A DNA stretch of 43,974 bases. Source: Myxococcota bacterium (GTDB lineage Bacteria; Myxococcota_A; UBA9160; UBA4427). How positions within the stretch are numbered: the stretch's first letter is position 1; each line of letters begins with the position of its first letter. Shown here one piece after another: positions 24,727 through 34,854 of this stretch. The stretch is taken from positions 1 through 43,974 of the forward strand of contig JANQEL010000171.1 of the NCBI GenBank assembly GCA_028278345.1, given 5' to 3'. The notes below the pieces were generated by a model. That model ran no database searches. It saw only the letters and a program-made list of their open reading frames with translations, and had not been told where the DNA came from. Position numbers and translations under genes: made by a program.

Positions 24727-25704
24727 ATGAGCGTCGGCCACATCGCACGCGACGGAGCAGCACCGCAGATCGATGAAGTGCTGCGCGGTCTCGACCTCCT
24801 GCAGGGGGTCGACGAGACCATCGTGCGCCAGTTGATCGATCGCTGTCCGCGCCAGAGCGTCGCCGCGGGTGAGGTCGTGATCGCCGCCGGCGCGATCAAT
24901 CGGCGGATGTACCTGGTTCTCTCGGGCCGGCTCGAAGTGCTTCTCGACGCCAAGCGCGGTGATGTCATCGCGGAGCTGGCGCCCGGGGAAACCACCGGCG
25001 AGATCTCCCAGATCGACCAGCTGCCGGCGTCGGCGACCGTGCGCGCCATCACGGCGAGCGAGCTGTTGTTGATCGATCTGCCGACCTTCTGGAGTCTGGT
25101 CGGGGCTTCCCACGCGTTCGCGGTGAACCTGATCCTGAAGCTCGCGGAGCGGGTGCGCGGCGGCAATCGCGCGATGAACGAGATCGCTCGACTGCGCGCC
25201 CAATTCGAGAAGGCCGCGCTGCACGACGCGCTCACGGGTGTGCCGAACCGCCGCTGGCTCGACCAGACCCTGCCGCGCCTGCTCGAGCGCCACGCCGAGA
25301 GCGGCGAGCCACTTGCTCTTGCGATGATCGACATCGACCACTTCAAGCGCTTCAACGACGATCACGGCCATGCGGCCGGCGATCGCGTGCTCACCGCCGT
25401 GGCGCGTTGCCTGGTCAACCGCATGCGCCCGACCGATCTGCTCGCGCGTTTCGGTGGCGAGGAGTTCGTCGCCATCTTCGCGAACACCGACGAGGAGGGG
25501 TCGACGGTGGCGACCGAGCGCCTTCTCGCAAGCATCGCGTCACTGCGCGTCGACGATGCCGAAGGACGCAGCCTTCCCGCGGTCACGATCTCGATCGGTG
25601 TCGCGATGGCGAAGCCCGACCACGACGCAGAGGCGCTCGTCAGCGAGGCGGACGCGGCCCTCTACCGGGCGAAGGATTCCGGGCGTAACCGCGTTTGTCG
25701 CTGA
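24727..25704 (+). CDS. Cyclic-nucleotide-binding domain / GGDEF diguanylate cyclase
   Basis: 325-residue soluble signalling protein. Residues about 20-135 form a CRP-like cyclic-nucleotide-binding domain ('LVLSGRLEVLLDAKRGDVIA', 'LAPGETTGEISQID', 'SATVRAITASELLLID'); a short coiled linker (about 140-165) joins a GGDEF domain starting 'HDALTGVPNRRWLDQTLPRL'. The active-site motif is GGEEF (243-247), and an intact inhibitory I-site RPTD lies exactly five residues before it (234-237), so it should make c-di-GMP with product feedback. The nucleotide-binding pocket Arg typical of cAMP/cGMP binders is not clearly visible, so the domain's ligand is uncertain. There is no membrane segment. It is monocistronic and divergent from an acyl-CoA dehydrogenase. 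Confidence 0.93.
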   Translation: MSVGHIARDGAAPQIDEVLRGLDLLQGVDETIVRQLIDRCPRQSVAAGEVVIAAGAINRRMYLVLSGRLEVLLDAKRGDVIAELAPGETTGEISQIDQLPASATVRAITASELLLIDLPTFWSLVGASHAFAVNLILKLAERVRGGNRAMNEIARLRAQFEKAALHDALTGVPNRRWLDQTLPRLLERHAESGEPLALAMIDIDHFKRFNDDHGHAAGDRVLTAVARCLVNRMRPTDLLARFGGEEFVAIFANTDEEGSTVATERLLASIASLRVDDAEGRSLPAVTISIGVAMAKPDHDAEALVSEADAALYRAKDSGRNRVCR

Positions 25705-25884
25705 GCGCGGAGGCCGTTCTCGAAGGCGGTTCCCGACCCTCGCCGATCGCTGCGCCGACAGTATCATTGCGCCCCCTCGCGCCCGCCCCCACGCCGAAAA
25801 CCGCTTGAAAATCCGCTTGATGAACAGCCGCCCCGCACCGCCCCGCCATCGTCCCGGCGCCCCAGGTGAATAGGAGACCGATCC
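25705..25884 (+). promoter_or_regulatory. Upstream region of the aconitase gene, with a short tandem repeat
   Basis: 180 bp between the diguanylate cyclase and aconitase genes. CCGCTTGA occurs at 25801-25808 and 25813-25820 with a 12-base period, about 65 bases before the aconitase ATG. An AGGAG ribosome site follows at 25871-25875. No clear -35/-10 pair could be assigned. Confidence 0.3.
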
Positions 25885-28548
<2,664 letters not shown>

Positions 28549-28599
28549 CGCGAGGGCAGCCGGAACCTTTCCGGGATGCGAGTGGGCCCGCCGTCGTTT

Positions 28600-28619
28600 G
28601 CGGCGGTATCGTCCGCCGC
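28600..28619 (+). terminator. Hairpin between aconitase and SDR genes
   Basis: GCGGCGG (28600-28606), loop TATCGT, CCGCCGC (28613-28619): a perfect 7-bp stem followed by TGTTTC, only weakly U-rich. A second smaller stem, CCGGAA-cct-TTCCGG, lies at 28560-28574. Together they plausibly end the aconitase transcript, or attenuate read-through into the SDR gene. Confidence 0.5.
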
Positions 28620-28644
28620 TGTTTCAACGACGGGAAGGAAGATC

Positions 28645-29625
28645 ATGGAATCGTTCGAAGGCAAGATCGCGGTCGTGACCGGCGGCGGCACGGGGATGGG
28701 TCGCGAGCTCACCATTCAGCTCGCGAAGGAAGGTTGCAGCGTCGCCATGTGCGATGTCTCGAACGAGGCCATGCAACAGACGAAAGAGCTCGCTCTCAAG
28801 GAAGCGCGCGGCGACGTGCGGATCACCGCGACCCTGGCGGATGTCGCAGACGAAGCGCAGATGATCGACTTCCGAAAAGCGGTGATGGAAGAGCACGCAA
28901 CGAAGCACGTGGATCTCGTCTTCAACAACGCCGGGATCGGTGGCACGCCGAGCTTCGTGACCGGCGAGCGCGAGGAATGGGATCGCACCTTCAACATCTG
29001 CTGGTTCGGTGTCTACTACGGCTCGCGCGTCTTCCTGCCCATGCTGATCGCGTCGGACGAGGGACATCTCGTCAACACCAGCAGTGTGAATGGCTTCTGG
29101 GCTTCGGTCGGACCTTCTTCGACCCACACGGCCTACAGCGCGGCGAAGTTTGCGGTCAAGGGTTTTTCCGAAGCGCTCATCAATGATCTGCGAATGAATG
29201 CGCCCCACGTGAAGGTCTCGGTCGTGATGCCAGGGCACATCGGCACCTCGATCGTGCAGAACTCGGGGAAGATCCTGGGCCACGATCCCAAGGAGATGGG
29301 GCCCGAGGACTTCGCTGCGGCGCGGGAACGAATGGAAGAGATGGGCATCGACCATTCCCAGCTCTCCGATGAAGAGATCCGCCAGGCCGTGATCCAGTTG
29401 ATGGAGTCGTTCCGCACCGATGCGCCGATGACGGCGGAGGCCGCCGCCAGCGTGATCCTCGACGGCGTGCGCAAGGAAGAGTGGCGCATCCTCGTCGGAC
29501 GCGATGCCGAGGTGCTCGATCGCATGGTGCGCGACGAACCCGAGAACGCCTACACCCAGGAGTTCTACGATCGTCTCGTGAGCGAGACCAATTGGCGTCT
29601 CGGCTCGATGAACGAACAGCGCTGA
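28645..29625 (+). CDS. Short-chain dehydrogenase/reductase with extended C-terminus
   Basis: 326 residues from ATG 28645, which follows GGGAAGGAAG; the longer open frame from 28576 has no ribosome site. The cofactor motif is 'VTGGGTGMGRELTIQL' with Asp37 ('AMCDVS') favouring NAD(H); NNAG is at 94-97 and the catalytic set Ser147-Tyr164-Lys168 lies in 'NTSSVNGFWASVGPSS' and 'HTAYSAAK'. After the core, about 70 extra residues contain a helical region ('MEEMGIDHSQLSDEEIRQAV') followed by 'EEWRILVGRDAEVLDRMV', typical of the larger SDRs often annotated as acetoin/diacetyl-reductase-like. Substrate unknown. The GST-like gene begins 10 bases after its stop, suggesting one transcript. Confidence 0.93.
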   Translation: MESFEGKIAVVTGGGTGMGRELTIQLAKEGCSVAMCDVSNEAMQQTKELALKEARGDVRITATLADVADEAQMIDFRKAVMEEHATKHVDLVFNNAGIGGTPSFVTGEREEWDRTFNICWFGVYYGSRVFLPMLIASDEGHLVNTSSVNGFWASVGPSSTHTAYSAAKFAVKGFSEALINDLRMNAPHVKVSVVMPGHIGTSIVQNSGKILGHDPKEMGPEDFAAARERMEEMGIDHSQLSDEEIRQAVIQLMESFRTDAPMTAEAAASVILDGVRKEEWRILVGRDAEVLDRMVRDEPENAYTQEFYDRLVSETNWRLGSMNEQR

Positions 29626-29635
29626 CCCCGAGGCC

Positions 29636-30487
29636 GTGCCTGCACCGAATCACGTCCAGGTGTGCGGAAACGATCACTCGCCGTGGGTGCAGGCGGTGTT
29701 GCTGGGTCTTCGCGAAAAGGGGATCCGCCACACGTTGGTGACCGTGCCGCCTCCGTCGGTGATCGCGAACTCGGGCGTCGTGATGCCGGTCGCACAGATC
29801 GACGATGGGCCCTGGTTGCTCGACTCGGAACGCATCCTGGTCGCGTTGGGCTTTTCGAAAGTGGAGGCCGCCGAGCGCCGCGCCATGCAGAGCGTCTTCC
29901 TGAGTGACGCCATGCGGCGCACCGAGGGCCGGTGGGAGTTCTGGCGCCGCTTCAGCTTTTCGCGCGATGGCCATCCGTCCGCGGTGCGGCGGATGTGGAA
30001 TCACTTCTGGCGCACCTTTCCGGTCTTCTACTTCTTCTTGCTGATCACCTTCGGGAGCCGCGGACGTTCGAGGCCGACGGAGGAGCAGCTGGTCGAGGAG
30101 TTCCGCTTCTTCCAGGATCGGCTCGCCGGGGATGCGGCCTTTCTGGGAGGGGCGGCGCCGGACACGGTCGATCTCCAGCTCTTCGGCCAGATCCAGATGT
30201 TCGCCAGCATCCCCGGCCCGTCGCTCCGCGTGTTGCGCGAGCATCCCGAACTCGCACGGCTTCGGGGGTGGATCGGCGCGATGCAGGAGCGCTTTCGCGA
30301 CCACCCCCGTCTCTACTCGGCACCCTGGTTCGAGCCGAGACTTCCCGAGATCGAACCGGCCAGAGCCCTCGAGCGCTGCTTCTATTGGGCGGGCGCCGTA
30401 GCGATGTGGATCGCGCTTCCGATCTCGCTACTCGCCGTCGTCTACTACGCGACCCGCGTCAGGAAGAAGGGCCTCTTGCGTTCCTAG
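29636..30487 (+). CDS. Glutathione S-transferase-like protein with C-terminal membrane helix
   Basis: 283 residues from a GTG start 10 bases after the SDR stop. The first 75 residues look like a GST thioredoxin-fold domain ('VCGNDHSPWVQAVLLGLREK', then 'VMPVAQIDDGPWLLDSERIL', where the Pro and the DSE correspond to the cis-Pro and gamma-glutamyl-binding SE/DS positions). Cys10 and Ser15 are candidate active-site residues. An all-helical C-domain follows ('FLGGAAPDTVDLQLFGQIQM'). Unusually, the end carries one hydrophobic helix ('AVAMWIALPISLLAVVYYAT', about 257-277) and a basic tail, so the protein would be tail-anchored in the inner membrane. Conjugation, isomerisation or a non-enzymatic role are all possible. 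Confidence 0.8.
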   Translation: MPAPNHVQVCGNDHSPWVQAVLLGLREKGIRHTLVTVPPPSVIANSGVVMPVAQIDDGPWLLDSERILVALGFSKVEAAERRAMQSVFLSDAMRRTEGRWEFWRRFSFSRDGHPSAVRRMWNHFWRTFPVFYFFLLITFGSRGRSRPTEEQLVEEFRFFQDRLAGDAAFLGGAAPDTVDLQLFGQIQMFASIPGPSLRVLREHPELARLRGWIGAMQERFRDHPRLYSAPWFEPRLPEIEPARALERCFYWAGAVAMWIALPISLLAVVYYATRVRKKGLLRS

Positions 30488-30494
30488 GCCTCGC

Positions 30495-30527
30495 GCCGCG
30501 GGCTGACGACTCGATGGTGCCCGCGGC
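30495..30527. terminator. Bidirectional hairpin terminator candidate
   Basis: Perfect 9-bp inverted repeat GCCGCGGGC (30495-30503) and GCCCGCGGC (30519-30527) with a 15-base loop, filling the gap between the convergent GST-like and sulfatase genes. It abuts the sulfatase stop codon. No strong T-tract lies on either side, so it is a weak or Rho-assisted terminator at best. Confidence 0.5.
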
Positions 30528-32447
30528 TCATTCGATATAGCCGAGGGCGCGCAGCTGTTCTTCGGTGGCTTCGTCGAGTTCGGCCGCGGCGTCGCCGACC
30601 GCGGGATCGGCGTCGAGCTCCGGCAGACCGTACTGTGCCAGCACCTCGCGCATGCGCGCCTCCATGGCGGCGAGCTTCTCCGGCTCCAGCTGCGCCAGAT
30701 CGCGGTTTTCCCCGGGATCGGTCGCGAGGTCGTAGAGCAGCGAGTCGCCGTTGGCCATGTCGACGAGCTTGAGGTTTCCGTCGCGGAGCATCCGGTAGCG
30801 CTTGCCGTCGCGCATCTGGGGATCGTCGCGCTCGCGGCGAACCCCCGACATGGCCGAGCGATCGTGGATCTCACTCATGACGGGCCCGATCTGGGAAGCG
30901 ATCCGGGCGCCCTCGCTTCCCCCGCCCATGCCACCCACGAGGAGCGGTGTGAGTGAGCCGGCCTGGAGGGTGGGCGGTGGGGGGATGTCCGCGAGCTCGG
31001 CGATCGTCGCGAACGCGCTGAGGGTCGATACAGGCGCGACGATGCGCGCTCCGGCCGGCACCTTCGGCGGATAGCGAACCAGGAGCGGCACGCCGACCAC
31101 CTCCTGGTAGAGGGTGGGGCCGTGGCCGAAGAACTCGGCGTGCTCGCCGAGGATTTCCCCGTGATCGGCGAGCACCACGAAGACCGTGTCATCGAGGGTG
31201 CCGCGTTCGCGCAACGCGTCGGCCACGCGGCCGAGCAGCCGATCGGTGTGCACCACGCCCCCGTCGTACATCGCAATCGTGGGTTCGGCGACCTCACTTG
31301 CCGGCGGTGCGGGGCCACCGAACTGCGCACCGAGCAGATCGATGCTGATCTGCCGCAGCCTTGCGTAGGGCTCATCGGTGAAGCGGAACAAGACGTCGTG
31401 AGGCAACTGGTGGAACGGGAAGTGGGCCTCGATGAAGTTCAGGAAGACGAAGGCCGGTCGTTCGGCGTCGGCGGGTCGTGCGCGGGCCCAATCCTCGAAA
31501 CTCGCCGCGACCACGTCGCCGCCCTTGTCGGCTTCGAGGAAGCCGAAGCGATCCATCAGGCGGTGGATGAAGCTGAAGCCCAGCCCTGCCCCGCCTTCGT
31601 TCTTCACGCTCTGGTCCTGGAAGGCGAAGCCGCGGGTGAGTCCGAGCCCGTCGCTGATCCAGGCATTGGCCGTGATGCAGTACGTCTCGTAGCCGTTGGC
31701 TTCGAGCACCTGTGCCAGGGTGGGAAAGCGATCGTCGAGGAAACGGTTCTCGGCGTGGGCGCCGTGGCTCGAAGGCCAGCGACCGGTGAAGAGCGAGGCG
31801 TGGGAGGGCAGCGACCAGGTCGAAGGCGAAGTCGCGTCCTCGAAGAGCGCGCCTTCCCGAGCCAGCGCATCGAAGGCCGGCGACGTCGTGCGCTCGTAGC
31901 CATAGGCGCCGAGGCTCTCTGCGCGAACGGTGTCGAGCACGATCAGGACGACATCCGGTGAGCCGGGTCGCGCGGGCGGCAATTCGGCTCGCTCGGGCGC
32001 GGGCGGAGTCGTGCGCGCGAGATAGACCTGCGGTGCCGCGAGACCGGCCGCGAGCAACGCGCAGCCCGCGACCCAGGGTGCGGCCAGGTGAAGCCGCGCG
32101 AGACCAAAGCCCAGCGCCACCAGCACGAAGCCCGCGATCGGCGGCACGATCGCCATCGGTTTCATCATCGGCGTGTCGAGCACCACGAGTTGCTCGAGGC
32201 CGAACCAGGCAAGGGACATGGCGATCAGGTGCAGCGCGGTACCGAAGCGAATGAGCAGCAGGGGTGTCCCGAGCAGGCCGATCAGGCCGGCGACCAGGAG
32301 GTGAAGCGCCGTGACTTCGAGGTAGAAGCCGGGCCCGGGACCAAAGCGGCGCTGGGTAAAGGGAATGAAGTTGAGCCAGATCTCCGCCGTGGCCGCCGCC
32401 AGACCGAAGGCCAGACCGAGGATCAACGCCCGTCGCAGGTGCCCCAT
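30528..32447 (-). CDS. Membrane-anchored sulfatase-family hydrolase/transferase
   Basis: 639 residues with a strong GGAAGGAG site. Four hydrophobic helices in the first 145 residues anchor an alkaline-phosphatase-superfamily sulfatase domain in the periplasm. Metal and active-site blocks: 'VVLIVLDTVRAESLGAYGY' (Asp172), 'TWSLPSHASLFTG' around Ser212, 'VVLADHGEILGEH' and 'DLATDPGENRDLA'. The nucleophile region has Ser at the formylglycine position and His216 where classical sulfatases (C/S-x-P-S-R) have Arg. This is common in the membrane branch of the family, so true sulfatase activity is not certain; phosphotransfer is an alternative. The target is likely an envelope glycan or lipid. It is divergent from an acyl-CoA dehydrogenase, with 40 bp between starts. 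Confidence 0.9.
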   Translation of the reverse strand: MGHLRRALILGLAFGLAAATAEIWLNFIPFTQRRFGPGPGFYLEVTALHLLVAGLIGLLGTPLLLIRFGTALHLIAMSLAWFGLEQLVVLDTPMMKPMAIVPPIAGFVLVALGFGLARLHLAAPWVAGCALLAAGLAAPQVYLARTTPPAPERAELPPARPGSPDVVLIVLDTVRAESLGAYGYERTTSPAFDALAREGALFEDATSPSTWSLPSHASLFTGRWPSSHGAHAENRFLDDRFPTLAQVLEANGYETYCITANAWISDGLGLTRGFAFQDQSVKNEGGAGLGFSFIHRLMDRFGFLEADKGGDVVAASFEDWARARPADAERPAFVFLNFIEAHFPFHQLPHDVLFRFTDEPYARLRQISIDLLGAQFGGPAPPASEVAEPTIAMYDGGVVHTDRLLGRVADALRERGTLDDTVFVVLADHGEILGEHAEFFGHGPTLYQEVVGVPLLVRYPPKVPAGARIVAPVSTLSAFATIAELADIPPPPTLQAGSLTPLLVGGMGGGSEGARIASQIGPVMSEIHDRSAMSGVRRERDDPQMRDGKRYRMLRDGNLKLVDMANGDSLLYDLATDPGENRDLAQLEPEKLAAMEARMREVLAQYGLPELDADPAVGDAAAELDEATEEQLRALGYIE

Positions 32448-32487
32448 TCGATCTCCTTCCCGTCGCGGTGGCTGTTATCTTGGCGCA

Positions 32488-33654
32488 ATGGACTTCCAGC
32501 TGCCCGACCACCTCGCCGACATCCGTGAGCACGCCCAACGCCTCGCCGCCGCCTACGACGACGACTACTGGCTCGAACGCGACGAGAAGAAGGAGTTCCC
32601 CTGGGCCTTCTACAACGATTTTGCCGAGGCGGGTTGGATGGGCACGGTCGTCCCCGAAGCGTATGGCGGTGCGGGGCTCGGCATCATGGAGGCGGCGACG
32701 CTGCTACGCGAGGTCGCGGGCAGTGCGGGGGCGATGAACGCCGCGAGTGCCCTGCATCTCACCATCTTCGGCATGGGCCCGGTGATCCATCACGGCAGCG
32801 AGGAGATGAAGCAGCGCTATCTGCCCGCGACGGCGAGCGGGGAGCTGCACGTCTCCTTCGGCGTCACCGAAGACGACGCCGGCACCGACACCTCCCGCAT
32901 CCGCACCCAGGCCGTTCGCACGGACAAGGGCTGGATCGTCAATGGCAAGAAGATCTGGAACACCAAGGCCCAGCAGGCGCAGAAGGTCCTGCTGCTCGCG
33001 CGAACGACACCCCGCGAAGAGTGCAAGCGCAAACTCGACGGCCTCACCCTCTTCCTCGCCGACATCGATCGCAACCACTGCGAGATTCGCGAGATCAACA
33101 AGCTCGGCCGCAACGCGATCAACTCGAACGAACTCTTTATCAACGACCTGCCCGTTTCCGACGAAGACGTCGTGGGCGAGGTGGGGCGCGGCTTCTATCA
33201 GCTGCTCGACGGCTTGAACCCGGAGCGCATCCTGATCTCCGCGGAAGCCTGCGGCATCGGTTTCCGGGCACTGGACATCGCCACCCGCTACGCGAAGGAA
33301 CGCACGGTCTTCGACCGCCCGATCGGTCAGAACCAGGCGATCGCGCATCCCCTGGCCGACAGCTACAGCGAGCTGCTCGCATCCGAGTTGCTCTGGCAGA
33401 AGGCGGCCTGGGCCTACGACCGGGGTGACGAAGCCGGTCCCCTCGCCAACATGGCAAAGCTGCGTTGCGGCGAAGCCAGCTTCCGCGCCTGCGATCGCGC
33501 CCTGCAGACCTTCGGCGGCTTCGGCTACGCGCGGGAATACCATGTCGAGCGCTACTGGCGCGAAGCCCGGCTGATGCGGATCGCTCCCATCTCCAACGAA
33601 ATGGTGCTGAACTTCATCGCCGAGCACGTACTCGAACTGCCGCGCAGCTACTAG
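32488..33654 (+). CDS. Acyl-CoA dehydrogenase
   Basis: 388 residues from ATG 32488; the open frame extends to 32365, inside the divergent sulfatase gene. Domain markers: 'MGTVVPEAYGGAGLGIMEAA', 'SFGVTEDDAGTDTSRIRTQA', 'NGKKIWNTKAQQAQ', 'FDRPIGQNQAIAHPLADSYS' and 'LQTFGGFGYAREYHVERYWR'. The C-terminus reads 'MRIAPISNEMVLNFIAEHVL' rather than YEGTSEIQ, while Glu246 in 'GLNPERILISAEACG' sits at the isovaleryl/long-chain-type catalytic position. Proteins of this type occur widely in actinobacteria and proteobacteria that degrade branched or terpenoid acids, but the substrate is not readable. It converges with the AlkX-like gene, 12 bp between stops. Confidence 0.93.
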   Translation: MDFQLPDHLADIREHAQRLAAAYDDDYWLERDEKKEFPWAFYNDFAEAGWMGTVVPEAYGGAGLGIMEAATLLREVAGSAGAMNAASALHLTIFGMGPVIHHGSEEMKQRYLPATASGELHVSFGVTEDDAGTDTSRIRTQAVRTDKGWIVNGKKIWNTKAQQAQKVLLLARTTPREECKRKLDGLTLFLADIDRNHCEIREINKLGRNAINSNELFINDLPVSDEDVVGEVGRGFYQLLDGLNPERILISAEACGIGFRALDIATRYAKERTVFDRPIGQNQAIAHPLADSYSELLASELLWQKAAWAYDRGDEAGPLANMAKLRCGEASFRACDRALQTFGGFGYAREYHVERYWREARLMRIAPISNEMVLNFIAEHVLELPRSY

Positions 33655-33666
33655 CGAGGCGGCCGG

Positions 33667-34851
33667 TCAGAGTCCGCGGACTTCGGGGGCCCCGGCGAAG
33701 CGTCCGAGCCGACGCAGCGCGCGCTGCAATCGCTCGCTGCGCGCCCGGCTCTCGCGGACGCCTTGCTCCCACCACAGGCCCTTCACTTCGAGCACGCCGT
33801 CGGCGCGGTGCGCCTTGAGATCGATCCGGCCGGTGAGCTTCTCGCCTTCGAGGATCGGGAACACGTAGTAGCCGTACTCTCGCTTCGCCGCAGGGACGAA
33901 GACCTCGATGCGGTAGTCGAAGCCGAAGACGTGCGAGGTGCGCTTGCGATCGCGAATCAGGGGATCGAACGGGCAGAGCAGTCGCAAGCGCTTCGAAGCG
34001 GAGGCGGCGTCTTCCACGTCGCGCGCGAAGTGGGCGGAGGCGAGTCGCGGCGGCCCGGGCTTTCCCTTCGCATCCTCGACGCGCACTTCGACGAGTTCGC
34101 CCGAATCGAGCCCTGCCTTCGCCCAGGCGGAAGCCGTATCCGCCTTGAACGACCCCCAAAACCCCGCGATCTCGGCCGGCGAGGCTGCGCCCAGGCGTTC
34201 GAGCGCCTGCTCGCACTTCCACGCGACGCTCTCCTCGCGATCGATCTTGCGGTCGCGCACCTCGGCCGGAATGACCGCCTCGATCCGGTCGTAGGCCTTC
34301 TCGAAGCCGTCGCGATGGGAGATCGCGAACTCGCCGCAGCGCCAGAGCACTTCGAGGGCCGTCTTCTCCTGGGTCCAACCCCACCACGAGTTTCGCTTCA
34401 CCCCGGCCGCGTTCTCGAAATCGCGCGTGCGCAGGGCGCCCTCCCGGTGCACCCGCTCGCGCACGTGATCGAGCACACGTGTCGGCTTCGACCCGAGTCG
34501 CTTCGCATAGCGCCCGCCCGAGAGTTGCCGCCGCGCCTGCTCGAAGCGGTGCTGCCAGTGGGGAAAGTGCGAGGTCGGAATCACGCAGGCGTCATGGGTC
34601 CAGTGCTCGAAGAGGGTGCGGTCTTCTTCGAGCAGCTGCCGCAGCATCTCGTGCCTGTAGCGGTGATTTCGCGAGTGCAGAATCACGTGGTGGGCGCGCT
34701 CCACCACCTGGATCGAATCGATCTGCACGTAGCCGAGGCGTTCGATCAGGCGCTGCAGCGCGGCCTTGTCGAAGGGCGCCGTTGGCGAAGCCGAGAGCCC
34801 CGCGCGGTCGAGCAGGGTGCGGCGCATGGCCCGGTTGTCGATGGTCTCCAC
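33667..34851 (-). CDS. Winged-helix DNA glycosylase-like protein (AlkX/YcaQ type)
   Basis: 394-residue protein of the HTH_42/AlkZ superfamily, whose studied members unhook DNA interstrand crosslinks and bulky alkylated bases. The N-terminal block 'YVQIDSIQVVERAHHVILHS' carries Q43-x-D45; a Q-x-D catalytic motif marks the AlkX/YcaQ branch, whereas AlkZ has Q-x-Q. 'LFEHWTHDACVIP' and the C-terminal 'LLCPFDPLIRDRKRTSHVFG' / 'FPILEGEKLTGRIDLKAHR' blocks are typical of the family. The gene begins 3 bases after the stop of the cyclase/NTPase gene, so they are probably co-transcribed. The function as a glycosylase is by family; no activity can be shown from sequence. Confidence 0.88.
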   Translation of the reverse strand: METIDNRAMRRTLLDRAGLSASPTAPFDKAALQRLIERLGYVQIDSIQVVERAHHVILHSRNHRYRHEMLRQLLEEDRTLFEHWTHDACVIPTSHFPHWQHRFEQARRQLSGGRYAKRLGSKPTRVLDHVRERVHREGALRTRDFENAAGVKRNSWWGWTQEKTALEVLWRCGEFAISHRDGFEKAYDRIEAVIPAEVRDRKIDREESVAWKCEQALERLGAASPAEIAGFWGSFKADTASAWAKAGLDSGELVEVRVEDAKGKPGPPRLASAHFARDVEDAASASKRLRLLCPFDPLIRDRKRTSHVFGFDYRIEVFVPAAKREYGYYVFPILEGEKLTGRIDLKAHRADGVLEVKGLWWEQGVRESRARSERLQRALRRLGRFAGAPEVRGL

Positions 34852-34854
34852 TGC

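Noticed and set aside
22539-24776. 745-codon open frame on the plus strand over the halogenase-like and acyl-CoA dehydrogenase genes
   Set aside because: Spans two real genes and their gap, has no known motif, and is rich in Glu/Val/Arg as expected for an antisense frame.
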